From: Stagnimonas aquatica
GTDB lineage: Bacteria; Pseudomonadota; Gammaproteobacteria; Nevskiales; Nevskiaceae
Direction of reading: 5' to 3'
DNA: 64,000 nucleotides
Assembly: GCF_003730135.1 (NCBI RefSeq)
Contig: NZ_RJVO01000004.1
Coordinates: 248,001-312,000, forward strand
Notes under the pieces: model-generated
What the model was told of the DNA's origin: nothing
The model's input: the letters and a program-made list of their open reading frames with translations, nothing else
The model's database searches: none
Shown here: one piece after another, positions 8,506 to 18,900 of the stretch
Position numbering within the stretch: position 1 is the first letter of the stretch
Layout of the letters: each line of letters opens with the position of its first letter
Translations under genes and position numbers: made by a program

Positions 8506-9462
8506 ATGTCGGAAAAAAGCGATGACATCAAGCAGCTGTTCTCCCATCTGGGGTTGAACCCCAGCGACTACCAGGAGATCCGCAGTGCGCCGAGCGCCAA
8601 TGCCACCGTGACCGAAGCGCCCCGGCGCTGGTCGCTGCTGCAGGCGACTAGCAAACAGCCGTTGCCGACCAAGGTCGCCCCCATCCTCAGCACTCCGCCT
8701 GCCGCCGTTCCGGCGGCGGTGCCGCGTGCGCCGGCCCCGGCCACGCCTTCGCAATGGGCCGAGTTGCTGCCGCGCGCCACCACGGCGCCGGCCGCTGTGC
8801 CGACCGTGGCCGTACCGACCGTTGCGGCGCCGGCGCCAGTGGCCGACCAGCCGCTGGCCGAGGGCCTGCGCTCGCTGTTCCAGTCGGTGCGCGAGCCGGT
8901 TCCGGTCGCGCCGCTGCCGACCGCTCCGACCCTGGCCGTGCCGCCGCCAGCGGAAGCTGCTGCCGAGCAGGTATACCGGGAACTGCGCGGCGGCGCGGCG
9001 ATCCCGCCGGCCCCCTTGCCGCCGCCGGCCTGGGCGGGCTACGACGCCGAGCAGGAAACCCGCTACGCCGTTCCGCCCGCCGCGAGCAAGCCGGCGGTCG
9101 TGCCGACCGCGCCGCTTGCTCCGGCGCCGATTCCGGCCCGTGTTGCTTCCACCATGCCACCGGCCGCCAGCCGGCCGGAGCCGCAACGCGCGGAATCTCC
9201 GGTGCCTGCCAAGAACCGCCAGCCGCCGCGCCCAGCGCCGCCGCCGGTGGCGGAGGCCGGTGCCGGGGTTGCGGAGCTGGGCGGCGATCTGCAAGCGGCG
9301 TTCCGTCGGTTGGCCGAACCCGAGCCGCCGCGCGCGGCCGCCAGCGGTCGGCTGCGTCTGCGTACCCCTGCCACGCCGCAGGTGCAGGGCAGCGCCAGTC
9401 GCGAGGCGCGGCTGGATGATGTACTGCGCCGCATCTCGGGCCACAATGGGCCGTCAAAATAG
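8506..9462 (+). CDS. Proline/alanine-rich cellulose biosynthesis protein with BcsR-like N-terminus (BcsP/BcsO-like)
   Basis: 318 residues. Residues 1-50 (DDIKQLFSHLGLNPSDYQEI then RRWSLLQATS) match the pattern of the small BcsR family, which in E. coli partners BcsQ. Residues 55-300 are low-complexity Ala/Pro/Val with no membrane segment or signal peptide, so it is probably cytoplasmic and disordered. A short conserved-looking tail RLDDVLRRISG ends it. Proline-rich BcsP/BcsO proteins are known in bcs operons, and the proline-rich BcsH scaffolds BcsD in Gluconacetobacter. The exact family name is uncertain. GGAGG precedes the ATG. Confidence 0.7.
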   Translation: MSEKSDDIKQLFSHLGLNPSDYQEIRSAPSANATVTEAPRRWSLLQATSKQPLPTKVAPILSTPPAAVPAAVPRAPAPATPSQWAELLPRATTAPAAVPTVAVPTVAAPAPVADQPLAEGLRSLFQSVREPVPVAPLPTAPTLAVPPPAEAAAEQVYRELRGGAAIPPAPLPPPAWAGYDAEQETRYAVPPAASKPAVVPTAPLAPAPIPARVASTMPPAASRPEPQRAESPVPAKNRQPPRPAPPPVAEAGAGVAELGGDLQAAFRRLAEPEPPRAAASGRLRLRTPATPQVQGSASREARLDDVLRRISGHNGPSK

Positions 9463-9486
9463 CGGACCGGCCGGCATACAAGGCGC

Positions 9487-10260
9487 ATGAATCCGAACAC
9501 CAACCGACTGATCGTTTCGATCGTGTCGCCGAAAGGCGGCGTCGGCAAAACCACCATCGCGGCCAACCTGGCGACGGCCCTGGCCGCGCGCGGGCAGGCC
9601 TCGCTGCTGGTGGATCTCGACTCCCAGAACAGCCTGCGCCTGCATCACCAGATGCCGCTGGACGATACCTCCGGCCTCGCGGTGCAGACCCTGCGCGGCC
9701 TGCCCTGGGCGGACTGTGTCTATCGCAGCCCCTATGGCATTGATTGTCTGCCGTTCGGACTGATTTCCGAATCGGATCGCCGGGAATTCGAGCGCCGGCT
9801 CGACAGCGATCCGACCTGGCTGGTGCGCAACCTCGACGCCCTGCGGCTGTCGCCCGGCAGCTATGTGATCGTCGACACCCCGCCGGGGGGCTCTGCTTAC
9901 CTGACCCAGGCGCTGCTGGCCGCCGATGTCGCGGTCTGCGTGCTGCTGCCGGACGCCGCCTCGTTCATCACCATCCCCTCGATGGAACGCTGGCTGGACG
10001 AGTACAGCCGCCCGCGCCCGGACTTTCAGGGCGGTTATTACCTGCTCAACCGCATGAACAATGCCCGGGTGCTGTGCCGTGACGTCGCCTCGGCGCTCGA
10101 GCGCGATCTCGGCGAGCGGCTGATTCCGGTGGAAGTGCATTTCGACTCCGCCGTCGAGGAAGCCCTGGCCTCGCAGACGCCGATCCTCAAGTACGCCCCG
10201 GAGTCGCCGGCCACCCGCGACATCACCGCGCTGGCGGACTGGCTGCTCAAGCTGCCATGA
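9487..10260 (+). CDS. bcsQ: Cellulose biosynthesis protein BcsQ (ParA/MinD-like ATPase)
   Basis: 257 residues. The deviant Walker A motif SPKGGVGKTTIAANLA sits near residue 15, and switch residues VDLDSQNSLR and VIVDTPPGGSAYL follow. BcsQ is a cytoplasmic MinD-family ATPase that locates or assembles the cellulose synthase and works with BcsR. Here the BcsR-like motif is on the preceding gene, 24 bases upstream. Its stop overlaps the BcsAB start (ATGA), so translation is probably coupled. Confidence 0.92.
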   Translation: MNPNTNRLIVSIVSPKGGVGKTTIAANLATALAARGQASLLVDLDSQNSLRLHHQMPLDDTSGLAVQTLRGLPWADCVYRSPYGIDCLPFGLISESDRREFERRLDSDPTWLVRNLDALRLSPGSYVIVDTPPGGSAYLTQALLAADVAVCVLLPDAASFITIPSMERWLDEYSRPRPDFQGGYYLLNRMNNARVLCRDVASALERDLGERLIPVEVHFDSAVEEALASQTPILKYAPESPATRDITALADWLLKLP

Positions 10261-13200
10261 GCGAACGCAATCCCAGTTATGTGCTGAGCAACGCCGCGCG
10301 GGTGGGACAGCCCTGGTCGCGGGTGCTGATCAACCAGAACTGGGACCGCCGCATCGAGCGGCTGATCGAACTGGGGGTCTGGGACTGGCGCTGGATGCTG
10401 CCGCTGAGCCTGCTGCTGTGCGCGATTCCGGCGGTGATGGTGGTGACCACGCCGCTATCGTTCGGCGGGCAGGTGCTGTTCGCGATCTGCACCTTCCTGC
10501 TGGCGGTGTGGCTGAACCGCATTGAAGGGCGCCTGGTCTCGCACATCCTCATGCTGCTGTCGGTGCTGGTCAGCACCCGCTACATGTACTGGCGGCTCAC
10601 CGAGTCGCTGGGCTCGATCTATTCGAGCGACCGCTACGGCGACATGTTCTTCTCCAGCGGCCTGCTGGCGGCGGAGTTCTACGCCTACGTGGTGCTGCTG
10701 CTCGGTTACTTCCAGGTGCTCTGGCCGCTCAATCGCAAGCCGACGCCGCTGCCCCGGGACCTCAAGGAATGGCCGGTGGTGGACATCTACATCCCCACCT
10801 ACAACGAGCCGCTGAAGGTGGTGCGGCCAACCATCCTCGCCGCGCTCGATGTCGACTGGCCGAAGGACAAGCTCAACGTCTACGTGCTCGACGACGGCAA
10901 GCGCCAGCAGTTCCGGGAGTTTTGCGAGCAGGTGGGTGCGATCCACATCACCCGCAACAACTCGCGGCATGCCAAGGCCGGCAATCTCAACGCCGCCATG
11001 CAGAAGACCCATGGCGAGTACATCGCCATCTTCGACTGCGACCACATTCCGACCCGCTCCTTCCTGCAGGTGACCATCGGGGGCTTCCTGCACGACCCCA
11101 AGCTGGCGATGGTGCAGACGCCCCACCATTTCTTTTCGCCCGACCCCTTCGAGCGCAATCTGGGCACCTTCCGCCAGGTGCCCAACGAGGGTGAGCTGTT
11201 CTACGGCCTGTTGCAGGACGGCAACGACTTCTGGGACGCCACCTTCTTCTGCGGCTCCTGCGCGGTCTTGCGGCGCACCGCGCTGGAGGAAGTCGGCGGC
11301 ATCGCCGTCGAGACCGTCACCGAGGACGCCCACACGGCGCTGAAGATGCACCGGCGTGGCTGGAGCACCGCCTATCTGAACATCGCCCAGGCCGCCGGTC
11401 TGGCGACCGAATCGCTGTCGGCGCACGTCGGTCAGCGCATCCGCTGGGCGCGCGGCATGGCGCAGATCTTCCGCACCGACAATCCCTTGCTCGGGCGCGG
11501 TCTGCACTTCGGCCAGCGGCTCTGCTACGCCAATGCCATGCTGCACTTCTTCTACGGATTGCCGCGCCTGGTGTTCATGACCGCGCCGCTGTCCTATCTG
11601 TTCTTCGAGGCACACATCATCAGCGCCGGCGCGCTGGTGATCGCCGCCTACGCGCTGCCGCACATCGCCCACGGCAACCTCACCAACTCGCGTATCCAGG
11701 GGCCGTACCGGCACTCGTTCTGGGCCGAGGTCTACGAGACGGTGCTGGCCACCTACATCATGTGGCCGACGCTGCTGGCGATGATCAACCCCAAGCTGGG
11801 TTCGTTCAACGTGACCGCCAAGGGCGGCATCAACGAGCGGACCTACTTCGACTCCGACATCGCCAAGCCCTACCTCTGGCTGCTGGTGCTGAATCTCGCC
11901 GGCGTCGCGGTGGGTATCGCCCGGGCGCTGAAGTTCAACACCCACGAGGTCGATACCGTGGTGCTGAACATCCTCTGGAGCGTCTACAACCTGATCATCA
12001 TCAGCGCCGCGCTGGCGGTGGCCTGGGAGTCCAAGCAGGTGCGCCGCTCGATCCGCGTCGACACCACCATCAACGCCCGGCTGCGGGTGCCGGACGGACC
12101 GATGATCGAGGCGGTGACCACCGATCTTTCCGAAGGCGGTGTCGGCCTCAAGCTGTCGCAGCCCTATCCCTTGCCCCAGGGCGCGGAAGTGCAGGTCGCC
12201 CTGGTGCCGGAGCGCAGCCTGGTCTGGACCCCGGTACGGGTGGTGCGCTCGCGCGGCGAGATGCTGACCCTGGAATTCCAGCCGCTGGACGTGGCACAGG
12301 AGCGGCAACTGGTCTACGCGCTGTTCGGCCGCGCCGACGCCTGGGTGGACTGGTCGGCCACCCGTCCGGTGGATCGCATCGGCGAAAGCTTCCGCACCAT
12401 TCTCGACTTCGGCCTGGCCGGGGCGATACACCTCACCAAATTCACTGCTCAGAACCTGAAGAGTTCCCTTATGGAAGCCCTGAATCGGATCTTTCCCAAA
12501 CTGAAGGCCGGCCGTGCCGCCGCTGTGCTGCTGCCGGCGCTGCTGGCCGCAGCTCTGCTGGGCCTGCCGCACCCGGCGCGCGCCCAGCAGGCCGACGCCG
12601 CCTCCGCACCCGCTGGAGACAACGCGCTCAGCGGCAGTCGGGTGGAATCGCGACTGCTGACCTTCCAGTCGATGGGCGCCCAGAAGCCGATCCGCCTGCG
12701 CGGTGTCACCGGCGAGATGACGCTGCCGGTGGCGGTGCGTGACGACGAGGTGGTGACCAAGGCGCGCCTGCGCCTGAAGTTTGCGCACTCGCCCTCGCTG
12801 ATCATGCCGCTCTCGCACATGAACGTGCTGGTCAACAACGAGCTGGCGGCGACCATCCAGTATTCGTCGGAGTCCGCCGGTGGTTCCGAGCGGATCATCG
12901 ACATCGACCCGCGCCTGTTCGTGGAATACAACCAGATCGGCCTGCAGGCGATCATGTCCTACACCATGGACTGCGAGAACCCGCTCGGCACCGGCCTGTG
13001 GACCATCGTCAGCAACAAGTCGACGCTGGAGATCGAGACCAAGCCGCTGGCGCTGCCGCAGGATCTCAATCTGCTGCCCAAGCCCTTCTTCGACGCCCGT
13101 GATTCCCGCAAGCTGACGCTGCCCTTCGTGTTCAGCGGCTCGCCGGGCCTGGAAGAACTGGACTCGGCGGCAGTGGTTTCGTCCTGGTTCGGCGCCCTGG

Positions 13201-14774
13201 CCGACTACCGTGGCGCCAGCTTCCCGGTCTATCTCGACCGCCTGCCGATGGGCCATGCGGTGGTGTTCGTGAACGGCAACCGCGCGCCGGCCGGCCTCAA
13301 CCTGCCCAGCGACGGCAGCAATGCCAAGATCATGCTGGTCGCCAATCCGCGCGATCCGATGTCCAGCCTGCTGGTCATCCGGGGCAGCACCGGTGAAGGT
13401 CTGAAGGCCGCCGCGCGCAGTCTTGCTCTGGGCGCCCAGGGCCTGTCCGGTGCCGAGGCGGTGATCCGCGAGTTCAAGGATCCGGGCGCACGCAAGCCCT
13501 ACGACGCGCCGCGCTGGATTCCCACCGACCGCCCGGTGCAGGTCGGCGAGCTGGCCCAGCCTTGGCAGCTGGAAGCGGCGGGTCTGTACCCCGATACCAT
13601 CCGCGTGCCCTTCCACGCGCCGCCGGATCTGTTCACCTGGCGCAGCAAGGGCATGAAGCTGGCGCTGAAGTACCGCTACACGCCCACCGTCGGCTCCAAG
13701 TCGACGCTCAACATCAGCATCAACAACGAGTTCGTCGAGGCCATCGCGCTGTCCTACAGCGGCGAGGACAAGGCGGCCGAGCAGCGCATCAAGCTGCCGT
13801 TCGTGTCGCAGTACGAGTCGGTCAACAGCGGCACCGTCTACGTGCCGGACTACAAGTTCAGCGCCGACAACACCCTGCAGTTCCAGTACTACTTCGAGCG
13901 CAAGAAGGAAGGCGCCTGCAAGGACGTGGTGCTCGACAATCTGCGCGGCGCCATCGACCAGGATTCGACCATCGACCTGTCGGCCTTCCCGCACTACACC
14001 GCGCTGCCGGAGCTGACCCTGTTCGCCAACGGCGGCTTCCCGTTCACCAAGTACGCGGACCTCAGCCAGACCGCGATTGTGATGCCGGACAACATCAACG
14101 CCGAGGAGATCGAGGCCTTCCTGACCGTGATGGGCCGCATCGGCAACGCTACCGGCTACCCGGCGCACCGCTTCGCGCTGGTTCGCGCCGCCGAGATCGA
14201 CGCCTACGACGACCACGACATCCTGATCCTGGGCAGCGCCGGCAACCAGCCGCTGCTGGAACGCTGGGCGAGCGCGATGCCGGTGGCGGTTGCCGACGGC
14301 GCGGTCAGCCTCAATGTGCTGGGTCCGATCGAGCGTCTGCGCGCGCGCTGGGAGGGTCGCGACCTCAGCGGCGCCATCGACCATGCCGGCCGGGTGGTGC
14401 TGGAAGCCGGGCGCTCCCTGGGGCTGATCATGAGCTTCGAGTCGCCGCTGTCGTCCAAGCGCACGGTGGTGGTGATGACCGCCGGTACGCCCAAGCGGCT
14501 GACCGAGGTCGCCAACCTGTTCACCGATGCCGGCAAGGCGCAGTTCGTGCGCGGCGACCTGGTGCTGTTCAACGGCGACCAGGTCAACAACTACCTGCTC
14601 GGGCCGCAGTACAACGTCGGCAGCCTGCCGCTGCTCACCCATCTGCGCTGGTGGGCTTCGCGTCAGCCGCTGGTGCTGGTGATGCTCTGCCTGCTGGCGG
14701 CGCTGCTGCTGGCGACGGTGCTGTACCGCTCGCTGCGGCGGATGGCGATGCGCCGCAAGCAGGTCGGTCATTGA
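10257..14774 (+). CDS. bcsAB: Fused cellulose synthase catalytic subunit BcsA and periplasmic subunit BcsB
   Basis: 1505 residues in one uninterrupted frame. Residues 1-738 are BcsA: membrane segments, GT2 catalytic residues D212/D213, D260xD262, TED (355-357) and QRIRW (393-397), then a PilZ domain with RxxxR (R596-R600) and D623xSxGG for c-di-GMP. Residues 739-1505 are BcsB: it opens with a typical signal peptide ending ARA at about 774, then jelly-roll/ferredoxin-like domains, with a C-terminal membrane anchor near 1475-1495. It polymerises UDP-glucose and guides the chain into the periplasm. Similar fusions are known in Komagataeibacter (AcsAB). An ATG at 12471 with GAAGAG upstream could start BcsB separately. 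Confidence 0.93.
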   Translation: MSERNPSYVLSNAARVGQPWSRVLINQNWDRRIERLIELGVWDWRWMLPLSLLLCAIPAVMVVTTPLSFGGQVLFAICTFLLAVWLNRIEGRLVSHILMLLSVLVSTRYMYWRLTESLGSIYSSDRYGDMFFSSGLLAAEFYAYVVLLLGYFQVLWPLNRKPTPLPRDLKEWPVVDIYIPTYNEPLKVVRPTILAALDVDWPKDKLNVYVLDDGKRQQFREFCEQVGAIHITRNNSRHAKAGNLNAAMQKTHGEYIAIFDCDHIPTRSFLQVTIGGFLHDPKLAMVQTPHHFFSPDPFERNLGTFRQVPNEGELFYGLLQDGNDFWDATFFCGSCAVLRRTALEEVGGIAVETVTEDAHTALKMHRRGWSTAYLNIAQAAGLATESLSAHVGQRIRWARGMAQIFRTDNPLLGRGLHFGQRLCYANAMLHFFYGLPRLVFMTAPLSYLFFEAHIISAGALVIAAYALPHIAHGNLTNSRIQGPYRHSFWAEVYETVLATYIMWPTLLAMINPKLGSFNVTAKGGINERTYFDSDIAKPYLWLLVLNLAGVAVGIARALKFNTHEVDTVVLNILWSVYNLIIISAALAVAWESKQVRRSIRVDTTINARLRVPDGPMIEAVTTDLSEGGVGLKLSQPYPLPQGAEVQVALVPERSLVWTPVRVVRSRGEMLTLEFQPLDVAQERQLVYALFGRADAWVDWSATRPVDRIGESFRTILDFGLAGAIHLTKFTAQNLKSSLMEALNRIFPKLKAGRAAAVLLPALLAAALLGLPHPARAQQADAASAPAGDNALSGSRVESRLLTFQSMGAQKPIRLRGVTGEMTLPVAVRDDEVVTKARLRLKFAHSPSLIMPLSHMNVLVNNELAATIQYSSESAGGSERIIDIDPRLFVEYNQIGLQAIMSYTMDCENPLGTGLWTIVSNKSTLEIETKPLALPQDLNLLPKPFFDARDSRKLTLPFVFSGSPGLEELDSAAVVSSWFGALADYRGASFPVYLDRLPMGHAVVFVNGNRAPAGLNLPSDGSNAKIMLVANPRDPMSSLLVIRGSTGEGLKAAARSLALGAQGLSGAEAVIREFKDPGARKPYDAPRWIPTDRPVQVGELAQPWQLEAAGLYPDTIRVPFHAPPDLFTWRSKGMKLALKYRYTPTVGSKSTLNISINNEFVEAIALSYSGEDKAAEQRIKLPFVSQYESVNSGTVYVPDYKFSADNTLQFQYYFERKKEGACKDVVLDNLRGAIDQDSTIDLSAFPHYTALPELTLFANGGFPFTKYADLSQTAIVMPDNINAEEIEAFLTVMGRIGNATGYPAHRFALVRAAEIDAYDDHDILILGSAGNQPLLERWASAMPVAVADGAVSLNVLGPIERLRARWEGRDLSGAIDHAGRVVLEAGRSLGLIMSFESPLSSKRTVVVMTAGTPKRLTEVANLFTDAGKAQFVRGDLVLFNGDQVNNYLLGPQYNVGSLPLLTHLRWWASRQPLVLVMLCLLAALLLATVLYRSLRRMAMRRKQVGH

Positions 14775-14792
14775 GCGAGGTCTGCTCCTGAC

Positions 14793-15959
14793 ATGCGTTA
14801 TGCGATCACGGCGGTCGCTGCCGCGATCACCGTCGTGGTGGCGGTGACGGCCTACAGCTACTGGCAGTGGAGCCGCCCCTGGCGCGCCTGGCAGTCGTAC
14901 CGCACGGTGTTCGTGCAGAACGACGGCCGGGTGATCGACCGCACCGCCGGCGACCGCAGTACTTCCGAGGGACAGGCCTACAGCCTGTTCTTCGCGCTGG
15001 TCGCCAATGACCGGCCGCTGTTTGACCGCATACTCGGCTGGACCGAAGCCAACCTCAGCGGCGGGCCTCTGGAACAGCGGCTGCCGGCCTGGCTCTGGGG
15101 CCTGCGCGAGGACGGCAGCTGGGGCGTCAAGGATCCCAACCCGGCCAGCGACGCCGATCTCTGGATCGCCTACAGCCTGATGGAGGCGGCGCGGCTCTGG
15201 CAGGCGCCGGCCTACGGCCGCAAGGGCAGGGCGCTGTTGAACCTCATCCGTGCCCAGGAGCTGGCGGAGGTGCCAGGGGTCGGCGTCATGCTGCTACCGG
15301 CGCCGCAGGGCTTCCAGCTTGAGGACGGCCGCTGGCGCCTGAACCCCAGCTACCTGCCGGAATTCCAGCTGCGCTACTTCGCCGGGATCGACCCCTACGG
15401 GCCCTGGAAGTCGGTCTGGAGCAATCACCTCACCCAGATGCAGCGCCTGTTGCGGAGCGGCATTGCTCCCGACTGGTATCAGGTCGATGCCGCCGGCAAG
15501 CCGCTGCTGGATGCGGTCAGTGGCGAGCGCAGCAGTTACGACGCCATCCGCGTCTACCTGTGGGCGGGGATCAGTGCGGTCGCCAGCGGCGAGCGTGCCG
15601 CCGCGCCGCTGCTACAACTACTTGCCCCCTACGCCGCTCTGGTCCGTGCCCAGGGCCAGCCGCCGGAGGTGGTCGATGCCGCCACTGGCCGGAGTTCCGG
15701 CGGTGCCCCCATTGGCTACTCTGCGGCCGTGTTGCCTTTCCTCGCAGTAGTGGATGAAGATACTGCTGCAACCCAGCGTGTCCGCTTGAAAAACAGTCGG
15801 CAGGAGGGGGGCGACGGCAACCTCGGAACGCCACCCCATTACTACGACCAGGTGCTCGCCCTGTTCGGAGAGGGGTGGGCCGAGCAGCGTTATCGCATTG
15901 ATACCCAGGGTCAGGTCATTCCACGATGGTCAAAGACATGTTGCGGCTGGCCCTACTGA
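14793..15959 (+). CDS. bcsZ: Periplasmic cellulase BcsZ (GH8 endoglucanase)
   Basis: 388 residues with an N-terminal signal or anchor segment (about 5-22). The GH8 general acid glutamate lies in STSEGQAYSLFFALVAND near residue 58, and PAWLWGLREDGSWGVKD and SSYDAIRVYLW (containing the conserved Asp) follow. It hydrolyses beta-1,4 glucan in the periplasm and is required for normal cellulose assembly in several species. Its 3' end overlaps the bcsC start by 34 bases. Confidence 0.95.
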   Translation: MRYAITAVAAAITVVVAVTAYSYWQWSRPWRAWQSYRTVFVQNDGRVIDRTAGDRSTSEGQAYSLFFALVANDRPLFDRILGWTEANLSGGPLEQRLPAWLWGLREDGSWGVKDPNPASDADLWIAYSLMEAARLWQAPAYGRKGRALLNLIRAQELAEVPGVGVMLLPAPQGFQLEDGRWRLNPSYLPEFQLRYFAGIDPYGPWKSVWSNHLTQMQRLLRSGIAPDWYQVDAAGKPLLDAVSGERSSYDAIRVYLWAGISAVASGERAAAPLLQLLAPYAALVRAQGQPPEVVDAATGRSSGGAPIGYSAAVLPFLAVVDEDTAATQRVRLKNSRQEGGDGNLGTPPHYYDQVLALFGEGWAEQRYRIDTQGQVIPRWSKTCCGWPY

Positions 15960-18900
15960 GTCTCGCGCTGGCCTGCGCCGCCGCGACGGCTCAGGCACAG
16001 CCGCCGACCGCAGCCGCGACCACCGACCAGCTTGCCACCCAGGCGCGCTACTGGGAGGGCAAGGGCCGCTATGACCTCGCCCGCGAGAACTGGCTGAAGC
16101 TGCTGCGGGTCTCGCCCGACAATCCCACGGCGCTATCCGGCCTGGCCAATGCCGAGGCAGTGAGTGGCCGTGGCGCCGCCGCCCAGGTGTATCTCGACCG
16201 GCTGCGGGAAGCACACCCCAATCACCCCGACCTGCGCCGCCTGGAAGCCGCGATCCGCGCCGGCAGCTACGATCCGGACAAGCTGGCGCAGCCGCGCGGT
16301 CTGGCCCGCCAGGGCAAGTACCAGCAGGCGGTGGAGGCCTACCGCAGCGTCTTCAACAACGACATCCCGGGTGGCCGTCTGGGCCTGGAGTACTACCAGA
16401 CCCTGGCCGGCACCGATAACGGCTGGCAGCCGGCCTATGCCGGCATCCAGAAGCTGGCGCAGGACAACCCGGGCGAGCCGATCTACCGGCTGGCGCTGGC
16501 CCAGCACCTCACCTACCAGGAACCGACCCGCCGCGAAGGCATCCGCAGCCTCGCCGAGCTGAGCAAGGACAGCACGCTGGCCAGCCCGGCCCGTCAGGCT
16601 TGGCGTCAGGCGCTGCTCTGGCTGGGCGCGAAGGCCGGAGACGAGAACCTGTACCAGGACTATCTGCGCCAGGGCGGCGACGACAGCCAGATCAGCGCCA
16701 AGCTCAACTCCCTGCGCGAGGCCCGCAGCAGCGCCGTGGTTGCTGCGCGCAGCGAGCCGGTCGATCAGCCGCCGAGCGCCGAGGAACTGCGCGGCCAGCT
16801 GGTCAAGCAGGGCTTCGACAGCCTCAACGACGGTCGTCTGGAGCTGGCCGAGGCGCAGTTCAACCAGGCTCTCAAGAACTACGGCGAGTCCGCCGACGTG
16901 CTCGGCGGTCTGGGCATCATCCGACTGCGCCAGGAGGCCTACGGCGAGGCCGCCGATCTGCTGGCACGGGCCTCCAATCTCAACAAGGCGCGCGCCAGCC
17001 GCTGGAAGGATGCCCTGGATACCGCCCGCTTCTGGCAGCTGGTGCGCGCTGCCGAGGCGGCGCGCAAGGCCGGCGACAACGCCCTGGCGGTGCGCGAACT
17101 GCGCCGGGCGCTGAGCCAGGATCCGCAGCGGGCCGCCGAACAGCCCACCGTGCGCATCAGCCTCGCCGACCTGCTGGTCGAGGAAGAGCAGCTGCCGGAG
17201 GCGGAGAAGATCTACCGCGACATCCTGCGCAGCCAGCCCGACAACGCCGATGCCCTGCGCAGCTTGATGGCGCTGCTGGCGCGCGACCGGCGGCTGCCGG
17301 AGGCCATCGCCCTGGGCGAGCGGGCGTCGCCGGAAGTGCGTGCCCAGCTGGGCGGTTTCGGGGTGCTCAAGGCCCAGAGCTTGCGCGACCAGGCTGGTGA
17401 GGCGCTCAAGGCCAAGGACGATGCCCGCGCCGAAGTCCTGCTCAAGGAAGCGCTGCTGGTCGACCCGGAGAGCCCCTGGACCCGTCTCGACCTGGCGCGC
17501 ATCTACCAGCGCCAGCAGCGCAGCCGCGAGGCCAGCACGCTGATCGACGGCCTGCTGGCGCCGGGCAGCGGCAATGTCCAGGCCGAGGCCCTGTACATCA
17601 AGGCGCTGCTGCTCGCCGAGCAACAGAACTGGTACGAGGGGCTGCAACTGCTGGAGCGGATCGAGCCCGGCGCGCGCAACGCCGGCATGACCGAGCTGCA
17701 GAAGCGGCTGTGGGTGCGCTACCAGACCCAGCGTGCCGGCGTGTATTCGCACCTGGGGCAGCCGGGCGTCGCCAGCCAGATCCTGGCCGAGGTCGAGCCC
17801 TATGCCGCCGACCAGCCGGAGTTGCTGGGTGCGCTGGCCACCGCCTATGCCGATGTCGGCGACGAGAGTCGCGCGCTGGCCTACATCCGGCAGGCCCTGA
17901 CCCGGACCAGCAACCCCGGGTCCGGCCTGCGTCTGCAATACGCCGGCCTGCTGTTCAAGCTGCGTCAGGACGCCGAGTTCGAAGTGGTGATGGAAGACCT
18001 GCTGCGCAAGGGCGACCTCGACGCCGAGCAGAGCCAGGGCCTGGCCAATTTGCGCATCGCCTACCGTCTGCGTCAGGCCGATCTGGTACGCGAAGAGGGC
18101 GACCTCGCCCGCGCCTACGAGTACCTGGAACCCCTGCTGCGCCTGAACCCCAAGGACCCGCGCCTGATGATGGCGCTGGCGAGGCTCTACAACGACTCCA
18201 AGGACTACGATCAGGCCTCTCGTCTGTATCGGCAGGTGCTGGCGCAGAACGATCAGGATCTTGATGCCTACAAGGGCGCGATCAATGCCGCGCTCTCGCT
18301 CTCGCAGTGGGACGAGGCCGATGCCCTGCTGGAGCGGGCCTTCGCACTCGATCCCGAGAACCCGCGCCTGTACGCGATGGCCGGTCGCTCGGCACGTGGC
18401 CGTGGCGACGACGGTCGCGCCCTGCAGCTGTTCCAGCAGGCGCTGCGCATCGACGCCCAGCGGGCCGGCGAAGGCGGCAACCCGTTCAGCAAGAGCAATG
18501 CCCAGCCGCTGCTGCAACTGATCGACCCCGCTGCCGCCGGCAGCCGGGTGCCGTATTCGCCGCAGGTGTTGGGTGCGCTCGCCCCGGTGCCGGCGGTGGC
18601 GGCCGTGAAGCCGGCCTCCGCCAGCCAAACACCGCAGCAGACCGCCGTGCTGGCCGTCGCCCGGTCCTCGTCCGCCAAGTCGATCCCGGCAGTCCGCGCC
18701 AAGCTGGCTCCGGCCGCAGTGCCGGTGCAGCTGGCCATGGGAAACGGATCGCGGCGGGCCGCCGTTCCGCTGCCGGCAGCGCGTCTCATGCGCGCCGCCT
18801 GGACCCGGGGCGATGTTTCGATCCCGGCCCGCCACACGGCAGGGCGGCTCTGGAAAGTGTCCACACCGCCTGAGAGCGGCCAGAGCAAGGCTGCCAGCGC

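Noticed and set aside
10455-14771. A 1438-codon open frame on the minus strand opposite bcsAB
   Set aside because: It is the antisense shadow of a GC-rich gene: low-complexity His/Arg/Val/Gly/Gln composition, no domain, and the plus-strand product has all catalytic motifs in the right order. The same applies to the long antisense frames opposite purF, bcsC, the hybrid kinase and acnA.
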